A stretch of 64,000 nt of DNA from Lewinellaceae bacterium (lineage in GTDB: Bacteria; Bacteroidota; Bacteroidia; Chitinophagales; Saprospiraceae). Below are positions 41,819 to 51,350 of the stretch, piece by piece. The notes beneath the pieces were generated by a model. The model did no database searches and had not been told where the DNA came from. It saw only the letters and a list, made by a program, of their open reading frames with translations. The DNA lies in contig JACJYD010000004.1 in the NCBI GenBank assembly GCA_020636275.1, forward strand, positions 62,001 to 126,000, written 5' to 3'. The position numbers and the translations under genes were made by a program. Positions within the stretch are counted from its first letter, which is position 1, and each line of letters opens with the position of its first letter.

Positions 41819-43435
41819 TTATTCTTCATTTAACACCTGAAGCGGTACCGGCGGCGACCAACGGGCGCTAATCCGGGAGACGCCCCATATCGTGATCAAC
41901 CCGCTTAGCATGGCGACCGTGCGAAACGGGAACAGCACAACCCCGTCCACGATCATCGGATAAGGCAACAGGGGCGGCAAACCCAGAGCGGGCTCTCCCC
42001 CGCCGAAACGCAACACCAGAGCCACCAAAAAGCCCGCCGCCGCCCCCCAGGAATTGGCTTTTTTATCGAACAAGGCCGCCACCAGCGCCGGAAAGAGCAG
42101 GCAATACACAAAGTCGCTGCAAAGGGCCCACAACACGTAGATGCTTTTCACGCGCAATGCCAACAGGGTCGCCGCCACGCCAACGATCCAGATACACCGC
42201 TTGATCACCCGCGCCAGCTGCCGGTTGTCGGCCCGGGGACGGACCAGGGGACGATATACATTCCAGGTAGCCAGTGAGGAAGCCGACAGGATCGACGAAT
42301 CGACCGACGACATGACCGCCGCAGCCACTGCGCCCAGCGCAACCGTCGCCACCCATGGATGGGTCAGATACCTGATTACATGGGGTAAAATGGAAGCTGC
42401 ATTGGGTGGGGCCGGCAAGCCCAGGGCATCCCAGTCGGCCAGCGAGCCGCCCATACCGATCAACACGGGAGGAATGGCCGCCACGATACAGATCCCCCCT
42501 GCCAGGAAGGAGAGATTGCGGGCCGTCTTTTCGTTCTTCGCCGCCAGGACCCGCTGAAAATATACCTGCCACGGAATGCCCCCGCAAATGAGCAACAGGG
42601 CGTAATCCCACCAATACCAGTAGTAATCGCCCAGGGCTGCCCGCGAGGGTAACAGGGTCGCCGAGGCGCCCCGCTGCGCCTTGTAAGCCGCCCAGGCGCC
42701 GGAAACGCCTCCTACCTCGCCCAGGGCGTCGGGTACCACCAGGATGAGGCCCACCAGCAAAATGATCAATTGCACCACATCGGTAATGGCAACCGACCAC
42801 AACCCGCCCAGGGCCGTATAGGCCACTGCGATGGCCGCCGAAACGATGATGGCGGTTTGGGTATCGAGCCCCAGCACCGTGCCAAAGGTCGTTCCCAGGG
42901 CCGTGAGAATGGCGCCCGACCAAAACAGTTCCCCCGTAAGTGCAGGCAGGAATTGTACCGCCGCCATCCGCCGTCCGAACCGCTGCGCGAGCGGATCGAG
43001 CATGGTTTGGAACCGGTGGCGACGCATCTTTCCGGCAAAGAACAGGCCTCCGAAAACGAGGCTCAGCGCATACCCCCAGGGCGCCTGGACCCAGACCAGG
43101 CCATAGCCTTCGGCAGCCGTATATTCGGCGGTCCCGTTGATGTAGCCGCCGCCGACCCAGGTGGCGCTCATCGAGAATACCGCGATGCCCAGCGGAAGGC
43201 TGCGTCCCGCCAGCATCATGTCCGTGGCCGTCCCATCCGATCGCTTGCTACCCGCATAGCTGCCCAGGAAAAAAATGATCCCGTAAAAGACCATCATGGA
43301 AATAAACCCCGGCCAGCTCACCGGATAATCGGTATGCAGGTATAGGTACAAACCCAGCGCCGCCAACAAAATGAAGAGGATAACCGTGGGCAGCAAATGG
43401 TTCCGGACGAGCCAGCGGTATACAGTTTTGATCAT
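41819..43435 (-). CDS. Sodium:solute symporter (SSS family), possible choline transporter
   Basis: A 538-residue protein with 12-13 hydrophobic segments and SSS-family hallmarks: LAGRSLPLGIAVFSMSATWVGGGYINGTAEY near residue 75, FAGKMRRHRFQTMLDPLAQRFG, AIAVAYTALGGLWSVAITDVVQ near 205 and AAVMSSVDSSILSASSL near 365 (sodium-site Ser/Asp). The region near residue 75 recalls the choline transporter branch (CHT-like) of the family. It is divergent from the phosphatidylcholine synthase gene with only 30 bases between start codons, so choline uptake for that enzyme is a reasonable inference. Family certain, substrate inferred. Confidence 0.85.
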   Translation of the reverse strand: MIKTVYRWLVRNHLLPTVILFILLAALGLYLYLHTDYPVSWPGFISMMVFYGIIFFLGSYAGSKRSDGTATDMMLAGRSLPLGIAVFSMSATWVGGGYINGTAEYTAAEGYGLVWVQAPWGYALSLVFGGLFFAGKMRRHRFQTMLDPLAQRFGRRMAAVQFLPALTGELFWSGAILTALGTTFGTVLGLDTQTAIIVSAAIAVAYTALGGLWSVAITDVVQLIILLVGLILVVPDALGEVGGVSGAWAAYKAQRGASATLLPSRAALGDYYWYWWDYALLLICGGIPWQVYFQRVLAAKNEKTARNLSFLAGGICIVAAIPPVLIGMGGSLADWDALGLPAPPNAASILPHVIRYLTHPWVATVALGAVAAAVMSSVDSSILSASSLATWNVYRPLVRPRADNRQLARVIKRCIWIVGVAATLLALRVKSIYVLWALCSDFVYCLLFPALVAALFDKKANSWGAAAGFLVALVLRFGGGEPALGLPPLLPYPMIVDGVVLFPFRTVAMLSGLITIWGVSRISARWSPPVPLQVLNEE

Positions 43436-43465
43436 GAGTGAAAAATATTTGTTTATTTAGCACCT

Positions 43466-44185
43466 ATGCAAAATACGACCTACTCTTTTCCGAGAAAAAT
43501 GGCCGCCTGGGGCGTGCATGTTTTTACCTCACTCGGCATGGTGGCCGGCCTTCTGGCGATCGTAGCCATCTCCCGTGGACAATTTCGCGAAGCCACGCTT
43601 TGGCTGGTCGTCGGCCAGCTCATCGACGGCTTCGACGGAACGCTGGCCCGTTGGGTGCAAGTGGGGAAAGTCCTACCCCACATCAGCGGAAAGACCATCG
43701 ACATGGTCATCGATTTTGCCAACTATGCCCTGATCCCGGCCTATTTCCTCTATGCTTCAGGACTTATCGGCGCGCCCTGGCACGGCATCGCGGCAGGGGT
43801 GATCCTGTTGGCCTCCGCCCTCTATTACGGAAAAGATGGCATGATCTCCGAGGACTACTACTTCATCGGTTTCCCGGTGATGTGGAACCTGGTCGTATTC
43901 TACCTGTACTTTGTGCTCCACCTCCCCGCTGCCGTCAATTTCGGCCTGGTTCTGTTCTTTGCCCTGCTGCACTTCGTGCCCCTCAAGTTCGCCTACCCCA
44001 GCCGCGCCACCCGCCTGCGCTGGCTGACCTTCCCGCTGGGCGCCCTCTGGATATTCCTCGCCGCCGCCATCCTTTGGATCTATCCCAGTACCAGCAGTTG
44101 GCTCAATGGTACGGCACTGGCCATACTGGGGTATTTCGGATTTATGGCGGTAAGAGATACATTCATTAAACCACAAAGACGCTAA
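43466..44185 (+). CDS. pcs: Phosphatidylcholine synthase (CDP-alcohol phosphatidyltransferase family)
   Basis: A 239-residue membrane protein with about eight hydrophobic segments. The catalytic motif reads IDGFDGTLARWVQVGKVLP followed by GKTIDMVIDFANY, i.e. DGxDGxxAR ... G-x3-D-x3-D with the LP between, the form seen in bacterial Pcs rather than in PgsA or PssA. Pcs joins choline directly to CDP-diacylglycerol to make phosphatidylcholine in the inner membrane. YYGKDGMISEDYYFIGFPVMWN is also typical of the family. The neighbouring symporter may supply choline. A close alternative is another CDP-alcohol transferase, but length and motif favour Pcs. Confidence 0.85.
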   Translation: MQNTTYSFPRKMAAWGVHVFTSLGMVAGLLAIVAISRGQFREATLWLVVGQLIDGFDGTLARWVQVGKVLPHISGKTIDMVIDFANYALIPAYFLYASGLIGAPWHGIAAGVILLASALYYGKDGMISEDYYFIGFPVMWNLVVFYLYFVLHLPAAVNFGLVLFFALLHFVPLKFAYPSRATRLRWLTFPLGALWIFLAAAILWIYPSTSSWLNGTALAILGYFGFMAVRDTFIKPQRR

Positions 44186-44230
44186 AGACGCTGCAAAAAC
44201 AGCCCTTCCTAGCGCCTTTTCGATTTTAGG

Positions 44231-45664
44231 TCACTCTATTTTATATAAAAAACCGTTCACGACCACATACGCTCTCCTCCCGTCCTTCACCAAAAAGAAG
44301 GAGGGATTCTCCCCGACCCGGATGGCATTCTTCGGCGCCTTGGCGGTCGATTTGAGCAGCCGGAACGGCAATTGGTCGTATTCCGAACGATTGGGCACGT
44401 TTTGAAGCCGCACATCGGTATACCCCTGACGGTGCAGGTCGGCAAAGTTCTTTTGTTTCAGGCTCGACAGGCTGGACAACACGCTGGGATACAACTTGCC
44501 CGGTTCGATGGTATACCCGGAAGCGAACAGTTCATCGTATCCGTGCGAGGTGGAGAGGTCGCCCATGTCGGTGATAAATCCGTTGTAGTAAAAATTCCGG
44601 CTGGAGTTGTAGGGACTTTCATTCCGGTTGAAGCCTATATCGACGATATAGCTTTTGCCGTTCTCCACCAGGCGGGCATCGCGGATGACCAGGTCGATGA
44701 GGTGGCGGTCGTTGTAATCCAGGTTTTCATAGTCGCGGACGGATAAGGTTTCGTACGACTCGCGGGCGATGGCCTCGAAAGCCACCAGGAACAGCACGAA
44801 ATGGAGCTTGCGGATCTTTTGTTTCTCGGGATCCTGGTCCAGTCCGCCGCACTCGATCAGAATGGTACGCGTGCCCCAGCGCTGCATGTTGTCGCCGAAG
44901 GCGCGGGGTTCGAAGGTGTCGTCGAAGCGGGCAACCTGTCCGGGGATGTATTGCTGCAACCACCGGTTGAGCACGGCGATCAGTTGCATGGCATTTTCCC
45001 GGTTTTCATTGATGCTTTTTGCCGGATCGAAGGCCGGGGCCAGGAAGGAAAAGGTCGCTTCGCCGGGAGTAAGGCCCACCGCGTTGTAACGGGACTGATC
45101 GTGCAAATTGAACCCCCAATCGGCATCGACCTCGTCGCGGATCTTTTTCAACAAGGCGCCCTCGGGGGTCTGAAGCCGGAGTGCATCGCGGTTGATATCG
45201 ATATCAATGGCGTTGCGACGCTGGTACTTTTCCGCCCCATCGGGATTCAGCATCGGGATAAAATACAGACTGAGCTGTTCGCGGATCAAACTCCGGATTC
45301 CGTTGAACTCGTCGTCGGCCTGCAGGAAATTGAACAGGTCGAGCAGCGCCATCGTGGCAGTCGATTCATCGCCGTGCATCTGCGACCAGAGGAGCACCTT
45401 CACCGGGCCGGACCCATACCGGACCAGGTAGATCGGTCGTCCTTCGATCGAGCGGCCGCGCTCCCGCACTTCGAAGCCCGGTTTTCCAGCCAATGCCAGG
45501 AGCTGCGGTTCCAGTTCCGCGTGCTTGAAGCGGCGGTCGGAAATGGCATTTTCCCGGTACCGGTCGTAGCGATTGATCAGGTCGTCGGCCCAGGATGGCG
45601 ATTGCGCCAGACAGGAAAAAACGGGTAATCCCCAAAAAAGGATGTAAAGAAGTAGCTTGCCCAT
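44231..45664 (-). CDS. M14-family zinc carboxypeptidase, secreted
   Basis: Signal peptide MGKLLLYILFWGLPVFSCLAQ. The peptidase domain (about 40-330) has the zinc ligands in SQMHGDESTATMALLDL (HxxE) and the third His in GFNLHDQSRYN, the substrate Arg/Asn region YFIPMLNPDGAEKYQRRN and DINRDALRL, and a late TILIECGGLDQ with the catalytic-type Glu. GRSIEGRPIYLVRYG marks the family start. A C-terminal region of about 140 residues is of unknown fold. It should cut C-terminal residues from peptides or cell-wall peptides outside the inner membrane. It converges on the phosphatidylcholine synthase gene. Confidence 0.92.
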   Translation of the reverse strand: MGKLLLYILFWGLPVFSCLAQSPSWADDLINRYDRYRENAISDRRFKHAELEPQLLALAGKPGFEVRERGRSIEGRPIYLVRYGSGPVKVLLWSQMHGDESTATMALLDLFNFLQADDEFNGIRSLIREQLSLYFIPMLNPDGAEKYQRRNAIDIDINRDALRLQTPEGALLKKIRDEVDADWGFNLHDQSRYNAVGLTPGEATFSFLAPAFDPAKSINENRENAMQLIAVLNRWLQQYIPGQVARFDDTFEPRAFGDNMQRWGTRTILIECGGLDQDPEKQKIRKLHFVLFLVAFEAIARESYETLSVRDYENLDYNDRHLIDLVIRDARLVENGKSYIVDIGFNRNESPYNSSRNFYYNGFITDMGDLSTSHGYDELFASGYTIEPGKLYPSVLSSLSSLKQKNFADLHRQGYTDVRLQNVPNRSEYDQLPFRLLKSTAKAPKNAIRVGENPSFFLVKDGRRAYVVVNGFLYKIE

Positions 45665-45739
45665 TGGTCAAAAATCTTTCTATTCGCCAACAATTTCGTA
45701 TTTTTCTGTCATCCATTCTCCTTCGGAAAAAAGAAACCC

Positions 45740-47110
45740 ATGGAAACCTTACAATCTGTCAACCCAACTACCGACGCGCAAATTGCTTCCTATACCGTAA
45801 TGCCCGATACCGAAGTAGAAAGCCGCATACAGGCGGCGCATCAAGCCTTTCAACATTGGCGCAAGGTACCCATTGCGGAGCGTGCCCCATTCATGAAGCG
45901 TGCGGCCGATATTCTCGACCAGAAGCGCAATGAGTTGGCCCGGCTGATCAGCCTGGAGATGGGCAAGCTCTTGTCGGAGTCGGAAGCCGAGATAGCCAAA
46001 TGCGCCTGGGTTTGTCGTCATTACGCCGAGCAGGCCGAGGTTTTCCTGGCCCCGGAGCGGGTACAAACGGACGCCGTGTTGAGCTATGTGGCTTATCAAC
46101 CCCTCGGGGTCATCCTCGCGGTCATGCCCTGGAACTTCCCGTTCTGGCAGGTATTCCGGTTTGCAGCGCCGGGCTTGATGGCCGGCAATGCCGGGCTTCT
46201 CAAACACGCTTCCAACGTCACCGGCTGCGCCCGGGCGATCGAGTCGGTCTTTGCGGAAGCGGGATTTCCCGAAGGCTTGTTCAGCCACCTGGCTATCCCG
46301 GGTTCGCGGGTGGCCGGAGTGATCGAACACCCGCTGGTCAAAGCCGTGACCCTCACGGGCAGCGAAGGCGCCGGCAGTTCGGTGGCTGCGCACGCCGGGA
46401 AGCATATCAAAAAAACGGTATTGGAGCTCGGCGGTAGTGATGCCTACCTCATTCTGGAAGACGCCGACCTCGACATGGCTGCCGAAGTATGTGCCTACAG
46501 CCGCCTGCTCAATGCCGGGCAGAGTTGCATCGGCGCCAAGCGCTTTATCCCCGTGGCTGCTGTTTATGACGATTTTCTCGAACGCTTCCGCGCCCAAATG
46601 GCCGAGGCGATACTCGGCGATCCCTTCGACCGCACGGCCGACCTGGGCCCTCTGGCCCGCCGCGACCTGCGGGAACAGCTCCACAAACAGGTTCAAATCA
46701 GCCTGCAAAAAGGCGCCCAATGCATTTTGGGAGGAACCATACCGGCATCGCCCGGGGCTTTCTACCCGCCCACTATCCTGACCGAGGTAGCCAAGGGTAT
46801 GCCGGCCTACGAAGAAGAATTATTCGGTCCCGTGGCTTCCGTCATCCGGGCAACGGATGAGAACGACGCCATCCGGATCGCCAACGACAGCGCCTTCGGA
46901 CTGGGTTCCGCCGTATTCACCCAGGACCTCGACCGCGGAGAACGCATCGCCGCCTACCACCTGGAAGCCGGCAGCAGTTTCGTCAATACCTTCGTCCGCT
47001 CCGATCCGCGCCTACCTTTCGGCGGCATCAAGATCAGCGGCTATGGACGGGAACTGGCCCGCCATGGAATATTGGAATTTGTGAATGTGAAGACGGTATA
47101 CATAGCATGA
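45740..47110 (+). CDS. NAD(P)-dependent succinate-semialdehyde dehydrogenase (aldehyde dehydrogenase family)
   Basis: A 456-residue aldehyde dehydrogenase, the short form typical of Sad/GabD-like enzymes. Signature segments are PLGVILAVMPWNFPFWQVFRF near 120, KHASNVTGCA, LTGSEGAGSSVAAHAGK, the general-base Glu in KKTVLELGGSDAYLIL near 230 and the nucleophilic Cys in LNAGQSCIGAKRFIP near 265, then EELFGPVASVIR and LPFGGIKISGYGRELARHGI. It oxidises succinate semialdehyde to succinate, as in GABA or polyamine use; related aldehydes are possible. No GABA transaminase gene is nearby. Single gene with its own hairpin at the end. Confidence 0.9.
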   Translation: METLQSVNPTTDAQIASYTVMPDTEVESRIQAAHQAFQHWRKVPIAERAPFMKRAADILDQKRNELARLISLEMGKLLSESEAEIAKCAWVCRHYAEQAEVFLAPERVQTDAVLSYVAYQPLGVILAVMPWNFPFWQVFRFAAPGLMAGNAGLLKHASNVTGCARAIESVFAEAGFPEGLFSHLAIPGSRVAGVIEHPLVKAVTLTGSEGAGSSVAAHAGKHIKKTVLELGGSDAYLILEDADLDMAAEVCAYSRLLNAGQSCIGAKRFIPVAAVYDDFLERFRAQMAEAILGDPFDRTADLGPLARRDLREQLHKQVQISLQKGAQCILGGTIPASPGAFYPPTILTEVAKGMPAYEEELFGPVASVIRATDENDAIRIANDSAFGLGSAVFTQDLDRGERIAAYHLEAGSSFVNTFVRSDPRLPFGGIKISGYGRELARHGILEFVNVKTVYIA

Positions 47111-47142
47111 ATAGAGGCAGTGGGGGCCACTGCCTCTATTCA
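47108..47142. terminator. Hairpin between the dehydrogenase and a secreted-protein gene
   Basis: TGAATAGAGGCAGTGG pairs perfectly with CCACTGCCTCTATTCA around GGG (16 pairs), and the dehydrogenase stop codon is in the stem. Only an A-run flanks it on the right, so neither strand has a U-run directly after the stem; termination is likely from position, not certain. Confidence 0.75.
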
Positions 47143-47148
47143 AAAAAA

Positions 47149-47670
47149 TTAATCGAGGGACAGCTTGATCTCGTTGAGCAACTGTTTGGCCTGTACCTGA
47201 CTGTCTTCAAAGGATAGGTTCCCTCTCCGGTTCACTTCAAGGGTCATGCTGATGAACGTGTTCCCCTTGAGTACCGTGCGCTCGTAGTGGAGTTTCTTAC
47301 CCACGAGCAGCAACACCTCAAACTGGTCGTCCTTGAAGGTCTTCTCCAACTCCTTCACCTCGGCGCCCGGATGGTTGCTCTGAACGACTTCCAGGAAATC
47401 GACATACTCGTCGTTGACCGTCCAGCCCATGACGTTGAAATACCCGTATACCCGCAACTGAAAATTGCCATCCGAAGACAGAACCGCGATTCCATCATTA
47501 TTTGCGGAAATATGCTTCTGGTTAAGGAGCACTTCCGGATAGTCCACGCAAAAACCGTAGCGGGAATTGCAGTACCTTTCCAATACAGTCGGAAAACTTT
47601 CTGCACCTGCCAACCATGTTGCAACCAGCAACATAGAGCCGGCAAGGGAAACTCGTAGCAATCTGTCCAT
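47149..47670 (-). CDS. Secreted protein of unknown function
   Basis: The 173-residue product has a signal peptide (MDRLLRVSLAGSMLLVATWLAGA). The mature part starts with a Cys pair region (RYCNSRYGFCVDYP), followed by alternating strands (GIAVLSSDGNFQLRVYGYF, FEVLLLVGKKLHYERTVLKG, TFISMTLEVNR) and a C-terminal helix (QVQAKQLLNEIKLSL). The shape is like small PsbP/DUF1795-type single-domain proteins, but I cannot assign a family. It faces the dehydrogenase gene tail to tail. The 281-bp gap upstream (47671-47951) shows no gene or clear promoter. Confidence 0.7.
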   Translation of the reverse strand: MDRLLRVSLAGSMLLVATWLAGAESFPTVLERYCNSRYGFCVDYPEVLLNQKHISANNDGIAVLSSDGNFQLRVYGYFNVMGWTVNDEYVDFLEVVQSNHPGAEVKELEKTFKDDQFEVLLLVGKKLHYERTVLKGNTFISMTLEVNRRGNLSFEDSQVQAKQLLNEIKLSLD

Positions 47671-47951
47671 TTAGAAAAAATTTAGGGTGATAACCGATTT
47701 TGGGATTTTGACTCTTGTTTCTGTGCGATGTCACTCCGGCACCCCGGACATTGCCATCAAGATACCGAATATTCACAAACTATGCCCAAAATCCGTTTGA
47801 AGAAATCTCGGAGCGTCGTTTGTCTGACGATTTCAGGACCTGCGCACTATCGTGAAAAAAACTTTTAATCTTTGATCACGCGTTATGCGTAACTCCTGAA
47901 TTTGTTCAATATGAGTTGTATTGACCCGGCGTTCCATAAACCATTATTTTT

Positions 47952-49550
47952 CTAATCGGCCCTTTTCTCCACAAGCGCCTGAACACGGCCAACTTGCAGG
48001 ATCTTTTTCTCCTGCCGGAGGCGGATCTCGCCCACCGGCTCCCAGGTCAGCGGCAGTTCGACTGCCGGATCGAAAATGAGGTAGTCACCCTCCTTGAACC
48101 CCTCGAATTTGCGCTCCAATATCCGCTGCCGCACCGCGGTGATGTAGAAGGAATTGGTATACTGCAATCCGGTATTCCGGTAGAGGTACAAATTGGGAAC
48201 CGTTCTCAAGCGCTCCGCGATCTGCACCGAACTCTCCTTGCAGAGGGTCCCCCAATCTTCGCGGTAACGGTCGGGCAGAACAAACCAGTCGAACCCCAAC
48301 CGAAAGACCAACAGCGCCGTCAGCAAGACAAACACCCGCTCGTTCCGCCTTTTCCAAAAGACCCCGATCAGGCCGGTCAAGAGCAGGACCAATACGCCGG
48401 CTTTCCAAAAATATCCCTCCACCAACTGGGCCCGCTCCCAAAAGAAAGGAAGAAAGGCCACCAGCCAAAATATTACCAGAAATCCGCCCCAGACGCCTTC
48501 CAGCAACCGGTAAACCCTCGTGCGCGCTACGGCGTGTTTTTCCTGCAAATAGAAAAATACGCCAAACAGCAAGGGCGCATGCATGAGCAAATACCGCGGA
48601 TACACCTCCACCGATGTCCAGTAGAGCAGGATGTTGACCGCAAAGATCAGCGCCAGGTAAAAAGTAAATGCATCTTCCCGGATCCAGGACCATAGCTTCC
48701 GGTGAAATAAAAACACCACCCCCAGCGACCAGGGCAGAAAATGATAGACCATCTCAACGGGGAAGGTCAACAAATGCAAAAAGGTATCTTTCCACCCATA
48801 CTGCACCGCCGTCCGCTTGGCCGATTCGCTCAACAGGGTCGGAAAAATCTCGGCCAGGCTGTGGTATTGGGTATATTGCCAGTAATACACGCCCAGGATG
48901 GCCAGAAACAAGGCCCCGCCGGCCACATGCGCCAGGGAAAAAAGCGGGCGCCAGGCCCGGCGATAGCCAAACCAGGCCAGCAGCGTCAGACCTTGGAAGA
49001 CAACCGAGGGCAGGCCTTTCATCAAAAAACCGGCCGCGGTGAGGGCATAGGAAACCAGGAAGAGGGTCCACCAGCGCTGCCGCTCGAAAGCGTGGTATAC
49101 CACCATAAAAGCCAGAAAGGTGACCCAGGAATAGGTGATGTCGATGAGCCCCAACTGGCTATCCCAGAGCAATACCCGGCCGCAGGTGATGAAGCCCAGG
49201 GCATTGATCCAGGCCAGGCGCGCGGCGTAGTGCTTCCGGAAAAAGTAGAAGATCGTCGCCCCATAGCCCAGCAGCGATACCACTGTGGCCAACCGGGGCA
49301 CCCATTCCTTCCATTCCCCGAACAGGTTGAAATAGCCCAGCAGGATCCAGTTGAACAGGGGCGGCTTGTTGTAGTACCACACGCCGTTGAGGGTGGGCGC
49401 CACGTAGTTGCCCGACAGTTTCATCTCCAGGGCCACCAGCGACCGGATAGCTTCATCGTCGATGAAGGTCATCAGCCCCAGGTTGATCAACAGGGAGGGC
49501 AACAAAAGGAGTCCGAACAACAACAAAAGCAGGCGGGTCGTAGGGTTCAT
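47952..49550 (-). CDS. Glycosyltransferase family 39-type (ArnT/PMT-like) membrane protein
   Basis: A 532-residue GT-C protein with about 11-12 membrane segments. The first outer loop has LMTFIDDEAIRSLVALEM, with the acidic DDE catalytic pattern, then YYNKPPLFNWILLGYF, both typical of PMT_2/ArnT-like transferases that use polyprenyl-phosphate sugars and modify lipids or proteins on the periplasmic side. A soluble C-terminal part of about 110 residues follows the membrane region. It is the last gene of a HIT - GT-C - GT39 run, 6 bases after the previous stop. Donor and acceptor unknown. Confidence 0.87.
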   Translation of the reverse strand: MNPTTRLLLLLFGLLLLPSLLINLGLMTFIDDEAIRSLVALEMKLSGNYVAPTLNGVWYYNKPPLFNWILLGYFNLFGEWKEWVPRLATVVSLLGYGATIFYFFRKHYAARLAWINALGFITCGRVLLWDSQLGLIDITYSWVTFLAFMVVYHAFERQRWWTLFLVSYALTAAGFLMKGLPSVVFQGLTLLAWFGYRRAWRPLFSLAHVAGGALFLAILGVYYWQYTQYHSLAEIFPTLLSESAKRTAVQYGWKDTFLHLLTFPVEMVYHFLPWSLGVVFLFHRKLWSWIREDAFTFYLALIFAVNILLYWTSVEVYPRYLLMHAPLLFGVFFYLQEKHAVARTRVYRLLEGVWGGFLVIFWLVAFLPFFWERAQLVEGYFWKAGVLVLLLTGLIGVFWKRRNERVFVLLTALLVFRLGFDWFVLPDRYREDWGTLCKESSVQIAERLRTVPNLYLYRNTGLQYTNSFYITAVRQRILERKFEGFKEGDYLIFDPAVELPLTWEPVGEIRLRQEKKILQVGRVQALVEKRAD

Positions 49551-49556
49551 TTGCGG

Positions 49557-51350
49557 CTATTTTCCGGATACAAGCTCTACTTTCAGATCGTCAATATATA
49601 CCGTCTTGACCTCGGAAAGGTTGTCGAAATAGACCCGGACCTCATCAAACTCCGTTCCGGGGAACCGGAAATCGGCGCCGACCAATACCCAGTGCCGGGA
49701 TTCCATCACGCGGGGCACCCGCACCTGGTTGTCGTAAATGGTTTGTCCGGAACGGACGAAAGCCACGTGCAACTGTCCCATTTTCCACATATCCCATTCC
49801 TTTTTATAGCCGAAAAACCGGGCGCTGAGGTGCACCCCGTCAGCATTATTTTCACCCGCTGAAAACGGAAAAGAATAGAACACACTCCGGCTCAACGGTT
49901 CGATCTTCAGCGAATAACTGCCTGAAAAGGCGGTATCCCGGCTCACCTGAACCGAATCGGGGCCAGGCGTTTCAAAGTCGCGAAAAAACACCGTTTCGCC
50001 CAACCTCCGGTTCCGAAAAGGCATCACTCCCGAATCCATGAGCAGCTGGTCTTCCTTGGTGACATCGGTATTGAAAAAAATGCGCCAATAATAGGCCTTA
50101 TTCATGTTTTCAGGATCCAGTCCGCCCAGGTGGGCCTGCCAGGTCTGGAACAGGTTCAGGGCGATCCCGAACGCAAAGGCCGGAAGGAGCAGAACCCTGC
50201 TCCACCACCGTTTCCACCCCGCTTCCACCAAAGCGGCCATGGGGAAGGCCAGCAGAGCATACGACTGCACCATGGCTCGCTGACCGAAGCTGCCGCCATA
50301 CCACCACACATCCCAGGAGGAAACGACCCAGGTATTGAGGAGAAAAAACAGGAATACCACCCAAAAGAGGGCCTTGCGCCGCCAAAGGAAGAGCAAGCCT
50401 CCAATCGAAAACGCCATCAGGGGCGTGTAGACCAGCCAGCCTTTCTTGTAGGAAAAAAATACGTCGACCACGTGAGGGTTCAGAAAACTGAATCCCTGTT
50501 CCTGGTAGGAATATACGACCCACTCGCCGGTGACGGACTTCCAGTACATCAACTGCAAAGCGCCGACTGCGAGGGCCGCCAACGCGGCAATCCCCAGATC
50601 GGGCCATCGGCGGCGGAGCAGAGCCAGCCGGGCGCGCCAGCCGTCCCAACCCCAAAGGAGTGGGATCAGCCCGGCAATGATATCCGTGGGCCGGGTCAGC
50701 GCGGCCAGCCCGACCACCAGACCGATGCCCAGGGCGTAGCGCCGGTCGGGCTTTTCGTGCCAGCGGATCGACAACCAGATCAAAAGGGCATACAGCGTAA
50801 AGAGGTAATTATGCGTCAACGCCGCGTCGACCGAAGCGTAATTGAAATAATTGGTCCCGATGCCGATCAGCAGGATCACCAGCGCGGCGACCTCGTCGCG
50901 GAAATAGCGGCGGAGGTTGCCGCGCAGCAACCACAACCCTAAAAAGGCGACCAGCAGGCTGCCCCAATGGATCGCAACCTGATAGGGTAGTGAAAATCCG
51001 TCGGCCGGGTAATCGCTGCACAAGGCCCAGATATGGCCTGCGGCAAAGGCCGGCAAATACTGCAAGGCCAGCCCCATGGAATATTTCATCACGTAGTGTC
51101 CCTCATACGGGTAGGCCTGGTAAAAGCCCCAGGAAGGACTGTATTTTTCGAGGATCGAATCCCGGAAGGCCATCTCCTGGGGATCCTGGTAGATCAGGTA
51201 GGTGGGCAGATACCAGTAATATCCACTGACGTCCCAGCTAATCGTGACCTCCGGTCCCGGCTTCACCCATTTGGGATACCAGCAGGCGGCGATCACCAGC
51301 ATCAGGCAGCTGACTAACCAGGCAAGAGAGGAGTAGCTGATTTTTTTCAA
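49557..51350 (-). CDS. GT-C-like membrane glycosyltransferase with C-terminal soluble domain, TTG start
   Basis: The frame starts at a TTG that overlaps the stop of the HIT gene (TTGA), a coupled arrangement; the first residues KKISYSSLAWLVSCLMLVIA make a membrane segment. About ten more hydrophobic segments run to residue 410. The first outer loop holds VTISWDVSGYYWYLP with an acidic residue, and LTRPTDIIAGLIPLLWGWDG resembles GT-C proteins of the PMT superfamily. The last 150 residues (FFRDFETPGPDSV, YSLKIEPLSRSVFYSFPF, VYIDDLKVEL) look like a beta-sandwich carbohydrate-binding domain. Substrate unknown; the GT39-like gene follows after 6 bases. Confidence 0.78.
   Translation of the reverse strand: MKKISYSSLAWLVSCLMLVIAACWYPKWVKPGPEVTISWDVSGYYWYLPTYLIYQDPQEMAFRDSILEKYSPSWGFYQAYPYEGHYVMKYSMGLALQYLPAFAAGHIWALCSDYPADGFSLPYQVAIHWGSLLVAFLGLWLLRGNLRRYFRDEVAALVILLIGIGTNYFNYASVDAALTHNYLFTLYALLIWLSIRWHEKPDRRYALGIGLVVGLAALTRPTDIIAGLIPLLWGWDGWRARLALLRRRWPDLGIAALAALAVGALQLMYWKSVTGEWVVYSYQEQGFSFLNPHVVDVFFSYKKGWLVYTPLMAFSIGGLLFLWRRKALFWVVFLFFLLNTWVVSSWDVWWYGGSFGQRAMVQSYALLAFPMAALVEAGWKRWWSRVLLLPAFAFGIALNLFQTWQAHLGGLDPENMNKAYYWRIFFNTDVTKEDQLLMDSGVMPFRNRRLGETVFFRDFETPGPDSVQVSRDTAFSGSYSLKIEPLSRSVFYSFPFSAGENNADGVHLSARFFGYKKEWDMWKMGQLHVAFVRSGQTIYDNQVRVPRVMESRHWVLVGADFRFPGTEFDEVRVYFDNLSEVKTVYIDDLKVELVSGK

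Noticed and set aside
43438..44169. 243-codon plus-strand frame overlapping pcs
   Set aside because: Out of frame with the Pcs motif; Arg/Pro-rich shadow product.
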